Part shown: positions 32,839 to 44,005 of the stretch, piece by piece
Layout of the letters: each line of letters opens with the position of its first letter
How positions within the stretch are numbered: the stretch's first letter is position 1
Source of the DNA: Catonia carolina
Lineage: Eukaryota > Arthropoda > Insecta > Hemiptera > Achilidae
Direction of reading: 5' to 3'
Length of the DNA: 64,000 nucleotides
Assembly: GCA_035578175.1 (NCBI GenBank)
Contig: JAQMRL010000002.1
Coordinates: 135,889,671 to 135,953,670 of the forward strand
Notes under the pieces: model-generated
What the model was told of the DNA's origin: nothing
What the model saw: only the letters and a program-made list of their open reading frames with translations
The model's database searches: none
Made by a program: the position numbers and the translations under genes

Positions 32839-34314
32839 CCGGGTGTCCATTAAGTCTGGAAACGGCTGAATTACAGAAAAGTGAGCGTGACTAGGTGACC
32901 AGAATGACTTTCATTGCTTGTTGCACCAAAAAAACTATTCTGGGTGATATTTGAAATTATTGTCCGCCATCTTGGATCCGCCATATTGGATTTAACTTTC
33001 TTAATTTAAATAGGATGATGGTCATATGATACATGATTTCGATCTAAAATTTCAAAATAAATTCAATGGCGAAAACCGGAAATCGATATCTTTTTTCGTT
33101 TTTGAGATATTACCATTCAACTATCCAGATCGGGGCAGAACGGCCATTTCTCCCTCCTCCGTCTTTGAGCCCACATAGACAATTTAGGTAGCAATTGAAC
33201 GACTACACATAAGATTATTGAAAATAATAAGTTTTTTAATATCTCCACTCGTTAATAAATAGGAAATTATTGTCATTAGGAAATACGGAAAACAATTTAA
33301 CGGCTGATTTATTGCATTATTAAACTACAGTATTTAATTTGTTACCAGTTAATACTTATTGTTTGTTATTTTTGTAAACGTTAAGGGTTTAGAAGGAACT
33401 AATTGTGAAAATGAGTTACATAATTGAAAATAAAATTACCAAATGTTTCTTGACTCAAGAGTAGTTGTTCAAAGTGGCCACCTACTTATTGACAATATGA
33501 TGTACGTGCGTAAAAACTAGTTACTGCATTACGAATGAACTCCCTTGGGATTCCAGAAGATTCATTTAGAATTCTTTGTTTGAGTTCATGCAGACTGTAA
33601 GGCTTCGTTCTGTAAACTTTGCTTTTTAAGTACCCCCAAAAGAAGTAGTCTAATGGACTCAAATCAGGTGATCTCGGAGGCCATTCAATTGCTCCTCTCC
33701 TAAGTATTAACTGGTAACAAATTAAATACTGTAGTTTCATAATGCAATAAATCAGCCGTTAAATTGTTTTCCGTATTTCCTAATGACAATAATTTCCTAT
33801 TTATTAACGAGTGGAGATATTAAAAAAACTTATTATTTTCAATAATCTTATATGTAGTCGTTCAATTGCTACCTAAATTGTCTATGTAGGCTCAAAGACG
33901 GAGGAGGGAGGAATGGCCGTTCTGCCCCGATCTGGCTAGTTGAATGGTAATATCTCAAAAACGAAAAAAGATATCGATTTCCGGTTTTCGCCATTGAATT
34001 TATTTTGAAATTTTAGATCGAAATCATGTATCATATGACCATCATCCTATTTAAATTAAGAAAGTTAAATCCAATATGGTGTATCCAAGATGGCGGACAA
34101 AAATTTCAGATCGAAATCATGTATCATATGACCATCATCCTATTTAAATTAAGAAAGTTAAATCCAATATGGTGGATCCAAGATGGCGGACAAAAATTTC
34201 AAATATCACCCAGAATAGTTTTTTTGGTGCAACAAGCAATGAAAGTCATTCTGGTCACCTAGTCACGCTCACTTTTCTGTAATTCAGCCGCTTCCAGACT
34301 TAATGGACACCCGG
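32839..34314 (-). mobile_element. Tc1/mariner-like element with ~520 bp terminal inverted repeats
   Basis: TA on both sides (32837-32838, 34315-34316). The left repeat 32839-33358 begins CCGGGTGTCCATTAAGTCTGG. The right repeat 33701-34314 is its inverse but 94 bp longer because of a 93 bp tandem duplication (34015-34107, 34108-34200). The ~340 bp between the repeats contains the end of a transposase frame. Non-autonomous. Confidence 0.9.
33486..33740 (-). pseudogene. C-terminal transposase fragment
   Basis: Minus-strand frame containing EWPPRSPDLSPLDYFFWG, the third-Asp motif of the Tc1/mariner superfamily, then KSKVYRTKPYSLHELKQRI. The first ~20 residues of the open frame lie inside the right terminal repeat and are not native. 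The DNA-binding region and first two catalytic residues are missing. Related in motif to, but clearly different from, the fragment at 1639-2073. Confidence 0.85.
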
Positions 34315-34426
34315 TATTTAATACACTATTAATTTCCAAAAATGTTAATGTATATCTTGTAACCAACAATAAAACAAGCTTTAATATTATGTATTTTAAT
34401 TGTTTTTACATACAACGGTTCAAAAG

Positions 34427-35143
34427 CAGTGGCGGCCCCAGAAATTTTTTTCTGGGTGGGCCCACTTATATATTTATATGTTAATTTTTTAAGTTAAAAC
34501 GTAGCTGTTTATATGTATGTAATGTACATTATTTTTACCTATGTAAAACATATATATAGTATATTTGTCTATGATTTTATAAATTGAATACATGTAGATA
34601 ACTGATTGAGTCCATTCTATCTTTCTTTTTCAGGATTAGTATTGAATAAACAAACGCAACCGTGTAATTTTTATAAGAAATTTACTAAATTGAACACTTT
34701 AAATACAGTACATGAATTACAAAAACAGTTTGAAAATATAAAAATCAAGTCCAAATCCATTATGTTGGTCAAAATTATGAAGAAATAATAACACATAACC
34801 TAGTCAACTCTCGATTATTGTTTACTTTAAAACAAACTGAACCGTAGCCGTCTTCCTTTTTGAGCTGAAAATTCGTCCACAACTGGATTTGGATCCGACA
34901 TTAAAGGAAACCTTAACTCTCTTTCTATGGATACAATCGCCAGGTTACTAAGTCTTTGCCCTGCCATAGATGCCCGTAGATAATGTTTAATTCGTCTCAT
35001 TTGCGATACGTAAATATCGTAACCATTATTGTTTTCAATCTTGTTGTGAATAAAAATCCTCGTTTTTTTATTGTTTCAGTCAAGTCATATTAAAAAATGG
35101 GTGGGCCCGGGACCACCCGACCCACCCGCTAGGACTGCCACTG
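34427..35143 (-). mobile_element. hAT-superfamily element, deletion derivative
   Basis: 8 bp target duplication TTCAAAAG (34419-34426, 35144-35151). Ends CAGTGGCGGCCC and GACTGCCACTG form the short hAT-type inverted repeat (CAGTGGC). Next to each end is GGGTGGGCCC in opposite context. 717 bp; only the last part of a transposase remains. Confidence 0.9.
34827..35043 (-). pseudogene. C-terminal hAT transposase remnant
   Basis: Minus-strand reading gives YVSQMRRIKHYLRASMAGQR, then LSNLAIVSIERELRF and a basic end before TAA. LSNLAIVSIERE is the conserved dimerisation helix at the C-terminus of hAT transposases. The catalytic domain and BED zinc finger are absent. Confidence 0.75.
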
Positions 35144-35151
35144 TTCAAAAG

Positions 35152-36079
35152 ATATTACTGTTTAAAGACAGGTGTTTTCTTTCGTGAATCGGACTATAGT
35201 AGCTACTATTATTATAAGTTATTGTACTACTAGAATATTGTACAACGAACAGCATTAATCAGCACTAATTACATCATTATAAAACTTTTCATTTTACATA
35301 AATATTAACCACATAATATAAACTGTTACTTTCGTATAAAAGCAAAAGTTAAACTTCATTAAACTAAAACTTAAACCATAAATAGTTTAAGTTTTAGTTT
35401 AATTTCAAAATAACTTGTAGTAATCTTAACATAACATCGTTATTTAATAATTCATCTGTTATTAATGCAATGCATAAATAACAGTACATAAATAACATAC
35501 ATTAAATATTATTCCTACAATAAAAATTACAACTCAAATAAATACGACCAGTTCCTTCGGTAAAAGAAACATGTCGATATTAATATGGAATATAATATTA
35601 CAGCGGCATTATTAAAAAGATTATTGATTCATTTCATAAACTTGAATCTAAAATTATAAGTGATTTTATAAATAATAAGTTTCAAGTTAAGTAATAAGTA
35701 ACTCAATATTGCACCAGTTTGGCTACCAACTTGTTACAGAATACTCAGTAAATTTGTAGTATAGAAAGCAGTAACGTATCCATTAAAAATTTATCCCTGC
35801 CTACTCCATAAGTTCAGGTAAAATTGTAATATATTATTGGTGGTTTGATGCATTTTCCGGATACAAAACTTAATAATAAAATAAATACACGATGTTACTA
35901 CTGTATGCGACAGAAATACTGAACTATAACATAACATTTGTAAGAGAAGAGTTAGTAAAAGGAAAAAAACTGCTAGAAGAGTGATGGGTTCAATATCTGA
36001 TAATGTAAACAGATATTTAAAATTTAGAGATAGGCCTATATAATGTAAATAGATAGAATTTTAGAGAGTTTATGCTAAA
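35152..36079. other. Unassigned AT-rich sequence
   Basis: Contains an inverted AAACTTAAACTATTTAT-like hairpin near 35365-35400 and a TAGGCCTA octamer at 36031-36038. No gene recognised. Confidence 0.45.
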
Positions 36080-36255
36080 ATAAAGGGATTTATAAACAAA
36101 TCCAATATATAGACTATCGTTTGAAATAAGAAAGAAGAATGAGATTCCACGAACATCAGGTAAGGATGAACCAAGAAAGACTTGAAAAAAAATTTAATGA
36201 CAAAATTAAAACAAAAACAAACCACGATGATTCAAAGAAATAGAAAAATATCCAA
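36080..36255 (+). pseudogene. Decayed C-terminal fragment of a LINE reverse-transcriptase protein
   Basis: Plus strand reads MRFHEHQVRMNQERLEKKF, then a degraded DLKE-like end. This corresponds to the FYGHVxRM...RLxKKI signature seen in fragments at 11270 and 52280. Stops break the frame on both sides. Confidence 0.45.
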
Positions 36256-36269
36256 TGCCACTTAACATA

Positions 36270-36345
36270 TACAGGGAATTTCCTCTAATCCGGCACGTTC
36301 GGGACTTGAGGCATGCGGGATTACGAAATATTTCGGATTACAGGA
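36270..36345 (+). repeat. Possible pogo/Tigger-like left end
   Basis: TACAGGGAATTTCCTCTAATCCGGCACGTTCGGGAC resembles the left end of pogo-type elements. A partner right end was not identified nearby. Confidence 0.4.
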
Positions 36346-36508
36346 TGAAAATCTGAAAAACGTGGATTAAACAAAAAAGTGGTAGAAAAAAACATGTTCT
36401 TTGTATTTAAACAGCTTAAGCAGAATAAAAACTATACCTACTATAATGTAAAATAACTGAATAACTGACTATGAAACATTTATTATTATTGTTTATTATT
36501 ACTTATTA

Positions 36509-37075
36509 TTGGCTGAAGTATTTAAGAACAGAAGAGGTTGAGGTGTAAAATGCACTAGTCAGAATTGAATCAGTCATTTCAGAAAGCCTATAAGTCAAAC
36601 TTTTGCCTAATTTTTCTTTAGTACATGTCCGGATTGAATGAATGTAAAAACTCCTTCCTTACAGAAATCACAGCTTTCTGGGTTTTCTTCACTAATATAA
36701 TGCTAAGATTAATATAATCCTAAAATTTTAAATAATGAAATAGAAAAACACAATTTTCTTAGGTTATTTAACAAAGTATTTCATACAGAAACAGCCTAAG
36801 TTCATATTTTACTCTTTTTTACTTCAGGAACAAAGAAGTCTAAAGATAGTATTTTGACTTGTGTTTTCTCAAAGGACCAGTTCAATTATCTCCTTGGGAG
36901 TAATGAATTTCATTATACAGCCAGACCCTGTGGTGAATGAAGTGACAGTGTTATTTGCAGGGTGGAAAATATATGCTTTTCAGAGGGTCTGGTATGCTGA
37001 TAAGCATACTTTTTCACTCAGTGAGGAAGGGAATTGTAAACCACCTCGCTCCTCGTTTTACTTGACCTAAACAAT
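36509..37075 (-). repeat. Retroposon family R, copy 6 (interrupted and deleted)
   Basis: 36509-36566 matches the 3' third; about 36878-37075 matches the rest. About 310 bp of unassigned sequence lies between. The 5' end is internally deleted (GTTTTACTT joined to GACCTAAACAA), so the GAAA hairpin is missing. Confidence 0.7.
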
Positions 37076-37911
37076 AATACTACGTGCAGATCCCTAATAA
37101 TACAATATCATTACTACGTCACCATCAGCACACTGCACGTAACGACTTACTTTTTCCATATGTGAAAGATTTCTTGACATGTCCTGTATTTCCTCCGGAG
37201 TTTCCTGAGTGCAATTAACAAAAAAAGATAAAACTTAGCAGAAAACCTTAATAAATTTATGCGTCAAATTTCAAACACAAGCAAATTTTTACGTGCAACA
37301 GATGAACTCGTGAAATATACCAAGAACTCGTGAAATAAAGGTAATCCAAGAAGGCTCAAGCGCCGATGATCAAGTCACTTTCTCCAAAGGAACTAGTGTG
37401 GGTACTGCAGCGCTGACAGCACCAAGTTTATACTACTTATAAATTCGTAATATTATTTTAAAATTTTCTATAAAAAATTCGATAAATTTTCTATAAAAAC
37501 ATATGTTTTGAAACGTACAGTCGTGTGGTTGTATTGTTCCGAATATGTTTTGTTTTTTTGCGTTTATATCTTCATGCAACTAAATAGCGAATGATGAACA
37601 TTTAGTTTTATAAACCTAGTTGCTATTGGACCTATTTTCCGGATTGCAAAGGTTTGTATTTTACTATATTTTGCTTATATATCTGAATGCCTACGACGTT
37701 GACATTGTTTACGTACGGCGTTTGTTTTTAGTTTTCTGTTTTGTTTATATCTGAAACAATACTGCGAGTTTTTTCTAATTTTCTAATGAGTGCACGTTCG
37801 TGACTCTATTCGGTATTAAAAAATGTCTTTACCTCAATCGAGTTCTACTCGTTCTACCACAATCGTTCTACCGCTACGCAAAAAGAACGATTTCCAACAA
37901 AAGAACAGACC
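37076..37911. other. Unassigned sequence
   Basis: No gene recognised. The following LINE frame loses recognisable similarity upstream of about 37912, so the 5' truncation point of that LINE is probably near 37900. Confidence 0.45.
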
Positions 37912-38313
37912 GTGATAATTGATTCTTTAGATGGAGTTCCGATAAAGGATTATGTTCAAGCTGTTGCTCAACTAATTGACCCGACTAACATTCGTTTTTT
38001 TTTAAAACACATTTTTGAAAACCCTCAACCTCACTTGGAGCTTCGAAGGCATCAAGTTCTACTTACACGAATACGCATTGGACATTCCACAATTACACAC
38101 AAACACTTACTGAAGAAAGAAGAACCACAAAATTGTACACATTGCAACACGCCATTTACATTCAAACACATCATCACAGACTGCCAAACTACACAATCCA
38201 CACGAACACTATTCAAAATTAACAACATTTTAGCACTTAATTTAGTTGACAAAGTAGCGGTTCAAAACACAATATTTTTTTTAAAATTTCACGAAATTTC
38301 AGATTTGATATAA
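37912..38313 (+). pseudogene. 5'-truncated LINE: C-terminus of a reverse-transcriptase polyprotein
   Basis: 133 residues without a stop. LTRIRIGHSTITHKHLL followed by CTHCNTPFTFKHIITDC gives the C-x2-C-x8-H-x4-C cluster that ends many Jockey/I-clade LINE proteins. The RT and endonuclease domains are missing. The frame shown starts at a non-ATG codon, so its first residues are arbitrary. The 3' flank to 38553 is probably the element's UTR, ending in TAATAAATAAATAAA. Confidence 0.8.
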
Positions 38314-38553
38314 TTGTAAAATCGCATATTTAATTTTTCATTGTGGCATTCAATTTTTTTATTTTTTATTTTTCTGTAGTCTAAGTTTTAATTGAACCTA
38401 ACTAATTTTTCATTTTATTTTTATATATGACCTAATTGTGTTTGTTTGTATTCTTTGGAAATTTTATATTACATGTATTTACATGTAACGTGGTCGCTAA
38501 TGACCTCGTAGTCGATGCGACCCTAAATAATTAATAAATAAATAAAAAAGTCG
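38314..38553 (+). mobile_element. 3' UTR and simple tail of the truncated LINE
   Basis: Follows the coding stop directly, contains TCGCTAATGACCTCGTAGTCGATGCGACC and ends in (TAAA)n-like repeats, as expected for a LINE 3' terminus. Confidence 0.6.
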
Positions 38554-39640
38554 AGGTCTGCAAATATTACTAAAATTTCAATAAATAGTAGTTAATTTAA
38601 AATGGTTTGAAACATTTCAAAATAACTAACCAATTTTATACAAAATTTCTTAACCTAAACCTTAAAAAAATCTTATAATTATATATTGCTTTTATTAGGA
38701 ATTTTAGATTTAAATTTCAAAATTATTTGGTAATATATTAGTGTTTTTAATTACTAATACATTTAATAAAATAAAATAAAATTGAATATACAAATAACGT
38801 ATCGACTATAATAAATTAAAAAACTAATTTTATTAGTTTATTAAGTAATTAGATTAATGGAGATTTAACTATTTTACGAAATACTTGAGATTAAGTTCAC
38901 ATATTTTACTTATTTAGGGTTTTAATAGTTGCAGTAAATTTAGGTTTTATGATTAAAGATAAAATTATCATACACTGCTTTTCCTTCTAAACATCTCAAA
39001 AAAATACTGATTGCACAACTACAGAACTAATTAAAAAATATTATGCGAGTCTAATTCAAGATATGTCTTATGAAGTAAATATATTTACTTATAGACTACA
39101 AGATGAAGGACTTAGTCATTAAATGGGCATAAAATAATTTTACCTCACAATTTTATAAGGAGTTTTACTTAGTTTTTATAAGGAATATCTTTATACAACG
39201 TTAATTAATAACTTAATTCTAATACTAGTTCACATAAAAATTTCTTAGATTTGTAATTTCTTACTGAGGAGTTAAAGCGTAATATGCTATGACTCTTATG
39301 TAAGACAATAATTTCACACGAATTATTTTTAAGTTTCAGAAAAGTGAAAAAATAAACAGGTTTTAGAATAGAAATATTTAATGTCGAAAACTGGACTTTA
39401 TATTCTGTAGGCCTACTATAACAAAAAATAATTAAAGTAAATTGAAAATTATAAGATAGAATATAAATAAAATTGTTTAAGTATATTAGATCATTAACTC
39501 TTCATAATAGTCTATAGTTTGTACATACCAACTTTTTTTTATAAGTGTTTGCACTGAAAGACGTTTGGATGAAGGAAGTAAATCTATAAAACGAGGACAA
39601 TAGTATCGTAAACACTTATAGTTAAGTTTTACCAAATACC
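38554..39640. other. Unassigned AT-rich sequence
   Basis: Nothing recognised except a TAGGCCTA octamer at 39408-39415. Confidence 0.45.
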
Positions 39641-39724
39641 TAAAGGTGCGGTTTCGTTTGTGCGATCGTCGCATGCGACTGACGCATGAACGGGTAGTTT
39701 CGTTTGTGCGGTGGAACGTGCGAT

Positions 39725-40481
39725 CCAACTGCACGTCCGGGTTAACCGAAACCCGGGTTATCCGAAACGTCAAAAAATACTCAGTAGGCTATTTTAAATG
39801 CAATTTTTCTACAAATAACTGTAATAAAAACAATTAATAATAAATACTGTAAATTGCATTTCTGTACCAAAATACTGTTTAAGCAAACTGAACTGTAAAT
39901 TATAGCACGTAAAGTATGCCTACATGACATTCAGCACTGCAGACAGGATTTTTACCAATAACATGAGTATTTTCCTTGGAGCGGTAGCCTACTACTAGGC
40001 CTACTGTTTATTTTGGCTACATCACCTTTGCTGCAAACAGTCAATTAGTTCTGTATTGTGGTTGAATGGGTACGGTAGTGTCTTGGCCTTAATGTAGTTT
40101 TCATTTCGTTTTGTGGCTAATTAGTGTTACGTACCGGTAGTTGAAGTGAAAAATGATATCTAACAATGTCGTGTAAACGTAAACGCGTGGTCAAAACCAT
40201 CGAAGCGACGCCCACTGATGTACTTTTAGTTAAACGTTGGCGGGACATTTCGGTAAGAAAACGAATGGAAAATAAAAACCAAAAAAAAAAAATATTTCTG
40301 ACTTTTCGAAAAAAGAATAACAATGTACGAAAAATATTTGACTATTAAATCGTACAAATAAAAGTTTTAGGACACAGTAATATTTTTTTTACAATAAAAC
40401 ACCATTTTCTTGTTATTTAAGAAACTCAGCTTATCCGAAATCGGCTTACCCCAATTATTTCGGATTAGCGGGAGTTTACTG
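39725..40481. mobile_element. pogo/Tigger-like remnant
   Basis: The right end CGGATTAGCGGGAGTTTACTG abuts TA (40482-40483). GGGTTATCCGAAACG near 39745 may be part of the left end. Inside, a frame at about 40166 starts MSCKRKRVVKTIEA, like the N-terminus of pogo/CENP-B-type transposases, but loses similarity at once. Confidence 0.45.
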
Positions 40482-40721
40482 TATCTATTAGACGATGAAA
40501 GCAAGTTTGAAGGATCAAATAGTTGTAGTTTTACTGTAACTAACTCAATGAGTTTGCGTCATCGTCTATGGAAAAACTCATTTTCAACTTCCAGACGCAT
40601 GCGACTGCTGCAGGTGACTGGTTGCTGAAGCAGTCGATGCAGCCGACGCATGCGATCTCTTGCGTCGGACACATAAACGGAACCACTTCTTAAGAAATCC
40701 ATTTGATGAGTAATGGCACTG

Positions 40722-41108
40722 CCCATAACAGACAGGTGGAGTGTCAAATTTTTTACTCAATCTGTGCGTTGCAGGGCTAAAATAAATAGTTCTGTTTCTT
40801 GTCACATGGTCAGCCAATTAAATGACTGAATCATTTAAGAACAGAAGAGGTAGAGGTGTAAAAGACACTAATCAGAGTTATCTCCTCTGAAAGTAATGAA
40901 TTTCATTATACAGCCAGACCCTGTGGTGAATGAAGTGAAGGTGTCATTTGCAGAGTGGAAAATATGTGTTTTTCAGAGGGCCCGGCATGCTGATAAGCAT
41001 ACTTTTCCATTCAGTGAGGAAGGCAATGGTAAACCACCTCACTCCTCGTTTTATTTAGTAAAACCTCTAAAGGTTCAAACCAGCCTTTCGGCTGATGACC
41101 TAAACAAC
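40722..41108 (-). repeat. Retroposon family R, copy 7 (complete, with target duplication)
   Basis: 387 bp, from CCCATAACAGACAGG (3' end) to GATGACCTAAACAAC (5' end). Flanked by GAGTAATGGCACTG (40708-40721) and GAGTAATGGCAGTG (41109-41122), a 14 bp duplication with one difference. This fixes the family's ends and shows retroposon-like insertion. Confidence 0.9.
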
Positions 41109-41186
41109 GAGTAATGGCAGTGATGCTTACAGCGGCTGATGCAGTAATCGTATGCGACGATCGCACAAACGAAACCGCCACCTTAA

Positions 41187-41499
41187 GAATTGAAATTTCA
41201 AGAATGATGAATATACATTTAAGGGATCTGATAACTTTTACCCAGAATCACCACAATAATCTATTGTGGTGATTTACAGAAAGATTATTAAAAGTATTAT
41301 TAGAAGGTGATCACAGAAGGATTATTTATAAGATAATCAATTAGTAATAATATGAATCGTGTTTTTTCACAATTAAATAAAAGTCTAGGTTTCACAAAAA
41401 GTAAGTCATCTAATTTTTAAAATGTGTATATGGAAAAGAAATGAATTTGAAGTAAACAACTTGTTGTAGTTCAATTTTAAGAGCATGTATTGTACAAAG
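41187..41499. other. Unassigned AT-rich sequence
   Basis: Short hairpin around 41250-41275 (ATCACCACAATA/TATTGTGGTGAT). Nothing else. Confidence 0.45.
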
Positions 41500-41508
41500 A
41501 AATCGACT

Positions 41509-41653
41509 TTTTTGGTTTAACGTCCGACTGTTTCGCAATTAATGCTAATGCAGACGGTGAGAAGGGTGATAGATGAAAATGAATGCTAAAAACAATGCCA
41601 GACCTTACCGGGAATCGAAGCCGGGACCGCGGCGTAGACGCCAGTTGCGAAAA
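41509..41653 (-). mobile_element. SINE family C, copy 3 (complete)
   Basis: 9 bp duplication AAATCGACT (41500-41508, 41654-41662). On the minus strand the head has box B GGCTTCGATTCCCGG; the body has CACCGTCTGCATTAGC and GTCGGACGTTAAACC and ends in an A run. About 145 bp, tRNA-derived. Confidence 0.85.
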
Positions 41654-41879
41654 AAATCGACTGTGAGGTACTTTAGACAAAACGGTAAACCTAAAAAGTA
41701 TCTGACTTACAAATACGTAAATGTCTAAACGTGGTTGAACATAACTAGAAGCAGCACTTCAAGAAAACCATTCATAAAAATACTTTTAGTAAGATATTAA
41801 TGTAAAAATAAAAGTATTTCTTTTGTAATATTTTTAATAAACATTTAAGAACCTGTTAGGTAAATATTTAAACAATTGC

Positions 41880-42106
41880 TAAATTTGATGCTGATAGTTC
41901 CAAAACTTGATTTACTTGTTGCAACTTTCAGTCATCACTACAGTCCTGTAATTGTCCCTTCCTAAGAAGAACGTTTGGCCAGAGGCGTTTCCAACGTCTA
42001 TGCAGAGTCCGGGTACTCTGTTAAAAATATGTACAAAATGAAATATGTTAAAATGTGTACAAAATATGTATACTAGGGTGATACCGGGTTATCGCTCTAG
42101 TGTACG
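41880..42106 (-). pseudogene. LINE 3'-end fragment
   Basis: The reverse complement matches the LINE end at 61195-61330: shared AACGCCTCTGGCCAA, ACTGTAGTGATGACTGA and CAAGTAAATCAAGTTTTGGAAC. Coding is destroyed by indels. A small inverted repeat of TACACTAG-x-GCGATA-x-CCGG lies at its right edge (42069-42105). Confidence 0.65.
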
Positions 42107-42179
42107 TATTTTGAACGAGAATTTTTTCATGAAATTTAAATTTGTCGTTTATCGTCTGGTTTAGTAGTCTCACAACGTC

Positions 42180-42625
42180 AGTTATCTACAGAAGTAACAC
42201 AATCTTATTATTTATTTGTTTACAAATAAGTAGAACCAATAGTAATACGCACGATGAGGAAAAAGAGAACATCTTTCTTTTGAAACGTAATCACAATCCG
42301 GAAAATAGAATAATTAGAAAAATTAGAATAACTAGCATTAGGTGGATTACAGATGCTAAAAAAGATTTGAAAGAATTACAATTGCACTGGTCAACGAACG
42401 GACGACAAACGACAAATTATAAATTTTAAAAGATAAACCGCGTTTATCTTTTATCGTCGATTATCCAGTGTAATTTGTAATTCTTCCATATATTTTTTAT
42501 CATCTTTAATCCATCAATGCTAGTTTTATTATTCCACTTTCCAGATTGTTGATTAAATTTTCAAAGAAAGATGTTCTCTTTTTCCTCATCGTGCTTACTA
42601 TTGGTTTTATTTATTTGTAAACTGT
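42180..42625. repeat. Imperfect ~200 bp inverted repeat containing a LINE C-terminus
   Basis: The left arm (about 42190-42395) and right arm (about 42456-42620) are inverse copies: ACGATGAGGAAAAAGAGAAC on the left, its inverse on the right, and similarly CTAGCATT-x-GGTGGATTA. The left arm's plus-strand frame ends WITDAKKDLKELQL, like the C-terminus of the LINE fragments at 11270 and 36080. Confidence 0.7.
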
Positions 42626-43472
42626 TTCATTTAAAACGATTTTTCAAAACCCATTTTCTTGTGTTTTCTGATTTAAAATATTGTACGTAATATGGAATTT
42701 GTGTAGTGTTTTAGGAAGTTTCAATTTTGCGGTAATAGGTAAATATTTATTTTGTTTTGAAAACATTTTTCCAAAATTTTACTTTATTCTAATACGTAAT
42801 TTTAATGTCACCATCCCAGCAGGATTCCCAACAGTTCAAATCTCAAATTCTTTTATATATGTAAAAATTATGGGGAAAATAATTTATTTCTTCGTTTTTT
42901 TGTACTAGTGTCTTGAAATTTTGTACATACATCCAAAATCTCAAAAAAATATTAGGTAATTTTTAAGAAAAAAATTTGTTAGCTTTGGAAACGATTTACA
43001 TTACATAAATATACAGGGCATGTCATCATAAAATATTTCTGTTTTTTTTTTTAATTAAGTGACGTCAGGATGTTGTTGGCCGTTTTTTTTTGTATTGTTA
43101 ATGAAGGAAAGGAAACAGAGGGGAGGATGTTGTTTTAAAATAAAGATAACATATATAATTCGAATAAGTAGGCTTAAGTTGTAGTTGTAGGTATTGCTAA
43201 AGACTGCATCAACTCCTGGTTGTCTTAGTATATTTATGTAACTGACCAAACAATTACAGCCAGTCCGCTTTCGACATGGTATTCATTTCACTTATTTTTT
43301 ATTTCTACTAATTTGTGGGCCTATTGAGTTCTTTAATTGTTCTTAAAACAATTCTCCTTCATCAGTATATATGTTACTATTTTGGTTAACAAATAATAAC
43401 AGTACTATTTACTACTAGTAATAACAATAATAAGTTAGTGAGGATCTTCGCCAAATCTACAAGCCTAGATTA
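42626..43472. other. Unassigned AT-rich sequence
   Basis: No gene or repeat recognised up to the left end of the next transposon. TTAA lies directly outside that end (43470-43473). Confidence 0.45.
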
Positions 43473-43484
43473 AGAGGAGTGCAG

Positions 43485-43773
43485 TTCCAAAACTCGCCTT
43501 ATCCAATTTAAAAAAAAAAATAACTGAACAGCCTAACCTAATCTTATGATATATATGCATTAGTATATACACTTTTATTGTTCCAAAACTTGCTTTTTCT
43601 TATTTAAAATATGCTTTAAAAATCTGTGTTTCTTCCATAACTTGCCTTATCCACAAGGCTTTGCATTCCAAAACTCTTCTTATCCCTGACTAGAATGATA
43701 AACCAAAACTTGCCTCATCCAGTTATGTACAATATGATAGTGAAAAGTTACAGTTCCATAACTCTCCTTATCC
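43485..43773 (+). repeat. Left subterminal array of a 20 bp motif (six copies)
   Basis: Copies at 43485-43504, 43581-43600, 43633-43652, 43666-43685, 43701-43720 and 43754-43773. Consensus TTCCAAAACTTGCCTTATCC with 1-5 changes each; all in the same orientation. The first is part of the terminal repeat. Likely protein-binding sites for the transposase (inference). Confidence 0.85.
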
Positions 43774-44005
43774 ATGTCATGTGTAGTTTTTAAAATAAAG
43801 CTACAAAGTAAACTATATTTTTAATAAATAAAACATGTTTTATTTTAAAAGGTTGTATATTAAATTTTTCCACAGAAATTAAATTATGTTACAGTAGTTG
43901 GTAGACCTGTTTATTATGTTTCTTTGTTAATCAGCTGTCTGCAATCTCTTCAGCTGTCTAAATTATTCTGAGACTGTGTATAGGTGATTTTTCAGGTAGT
44001 TTAAA

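Larger units (their letters stand above)
39644..41183. mobile_element. PIF/Harbinger-like non-autonomous element
   Basis: 3 bp duplication TAA (39641-39643, 41184-41186). The terminal repeats start AGGTG-CGGTTTCGTTTGTGCGATCGTCGCAT and match for ~35 bp apart from one extra G on the right. CGCATGCGAC-type motifs recur inside (39670, 40600, 40645, 41148). A TAA/TTA duplication with AGGTG ends suggests Harbinger; no transposase is present. It contains a pogo-like remnant and an R copy. Confidence 0.75.
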
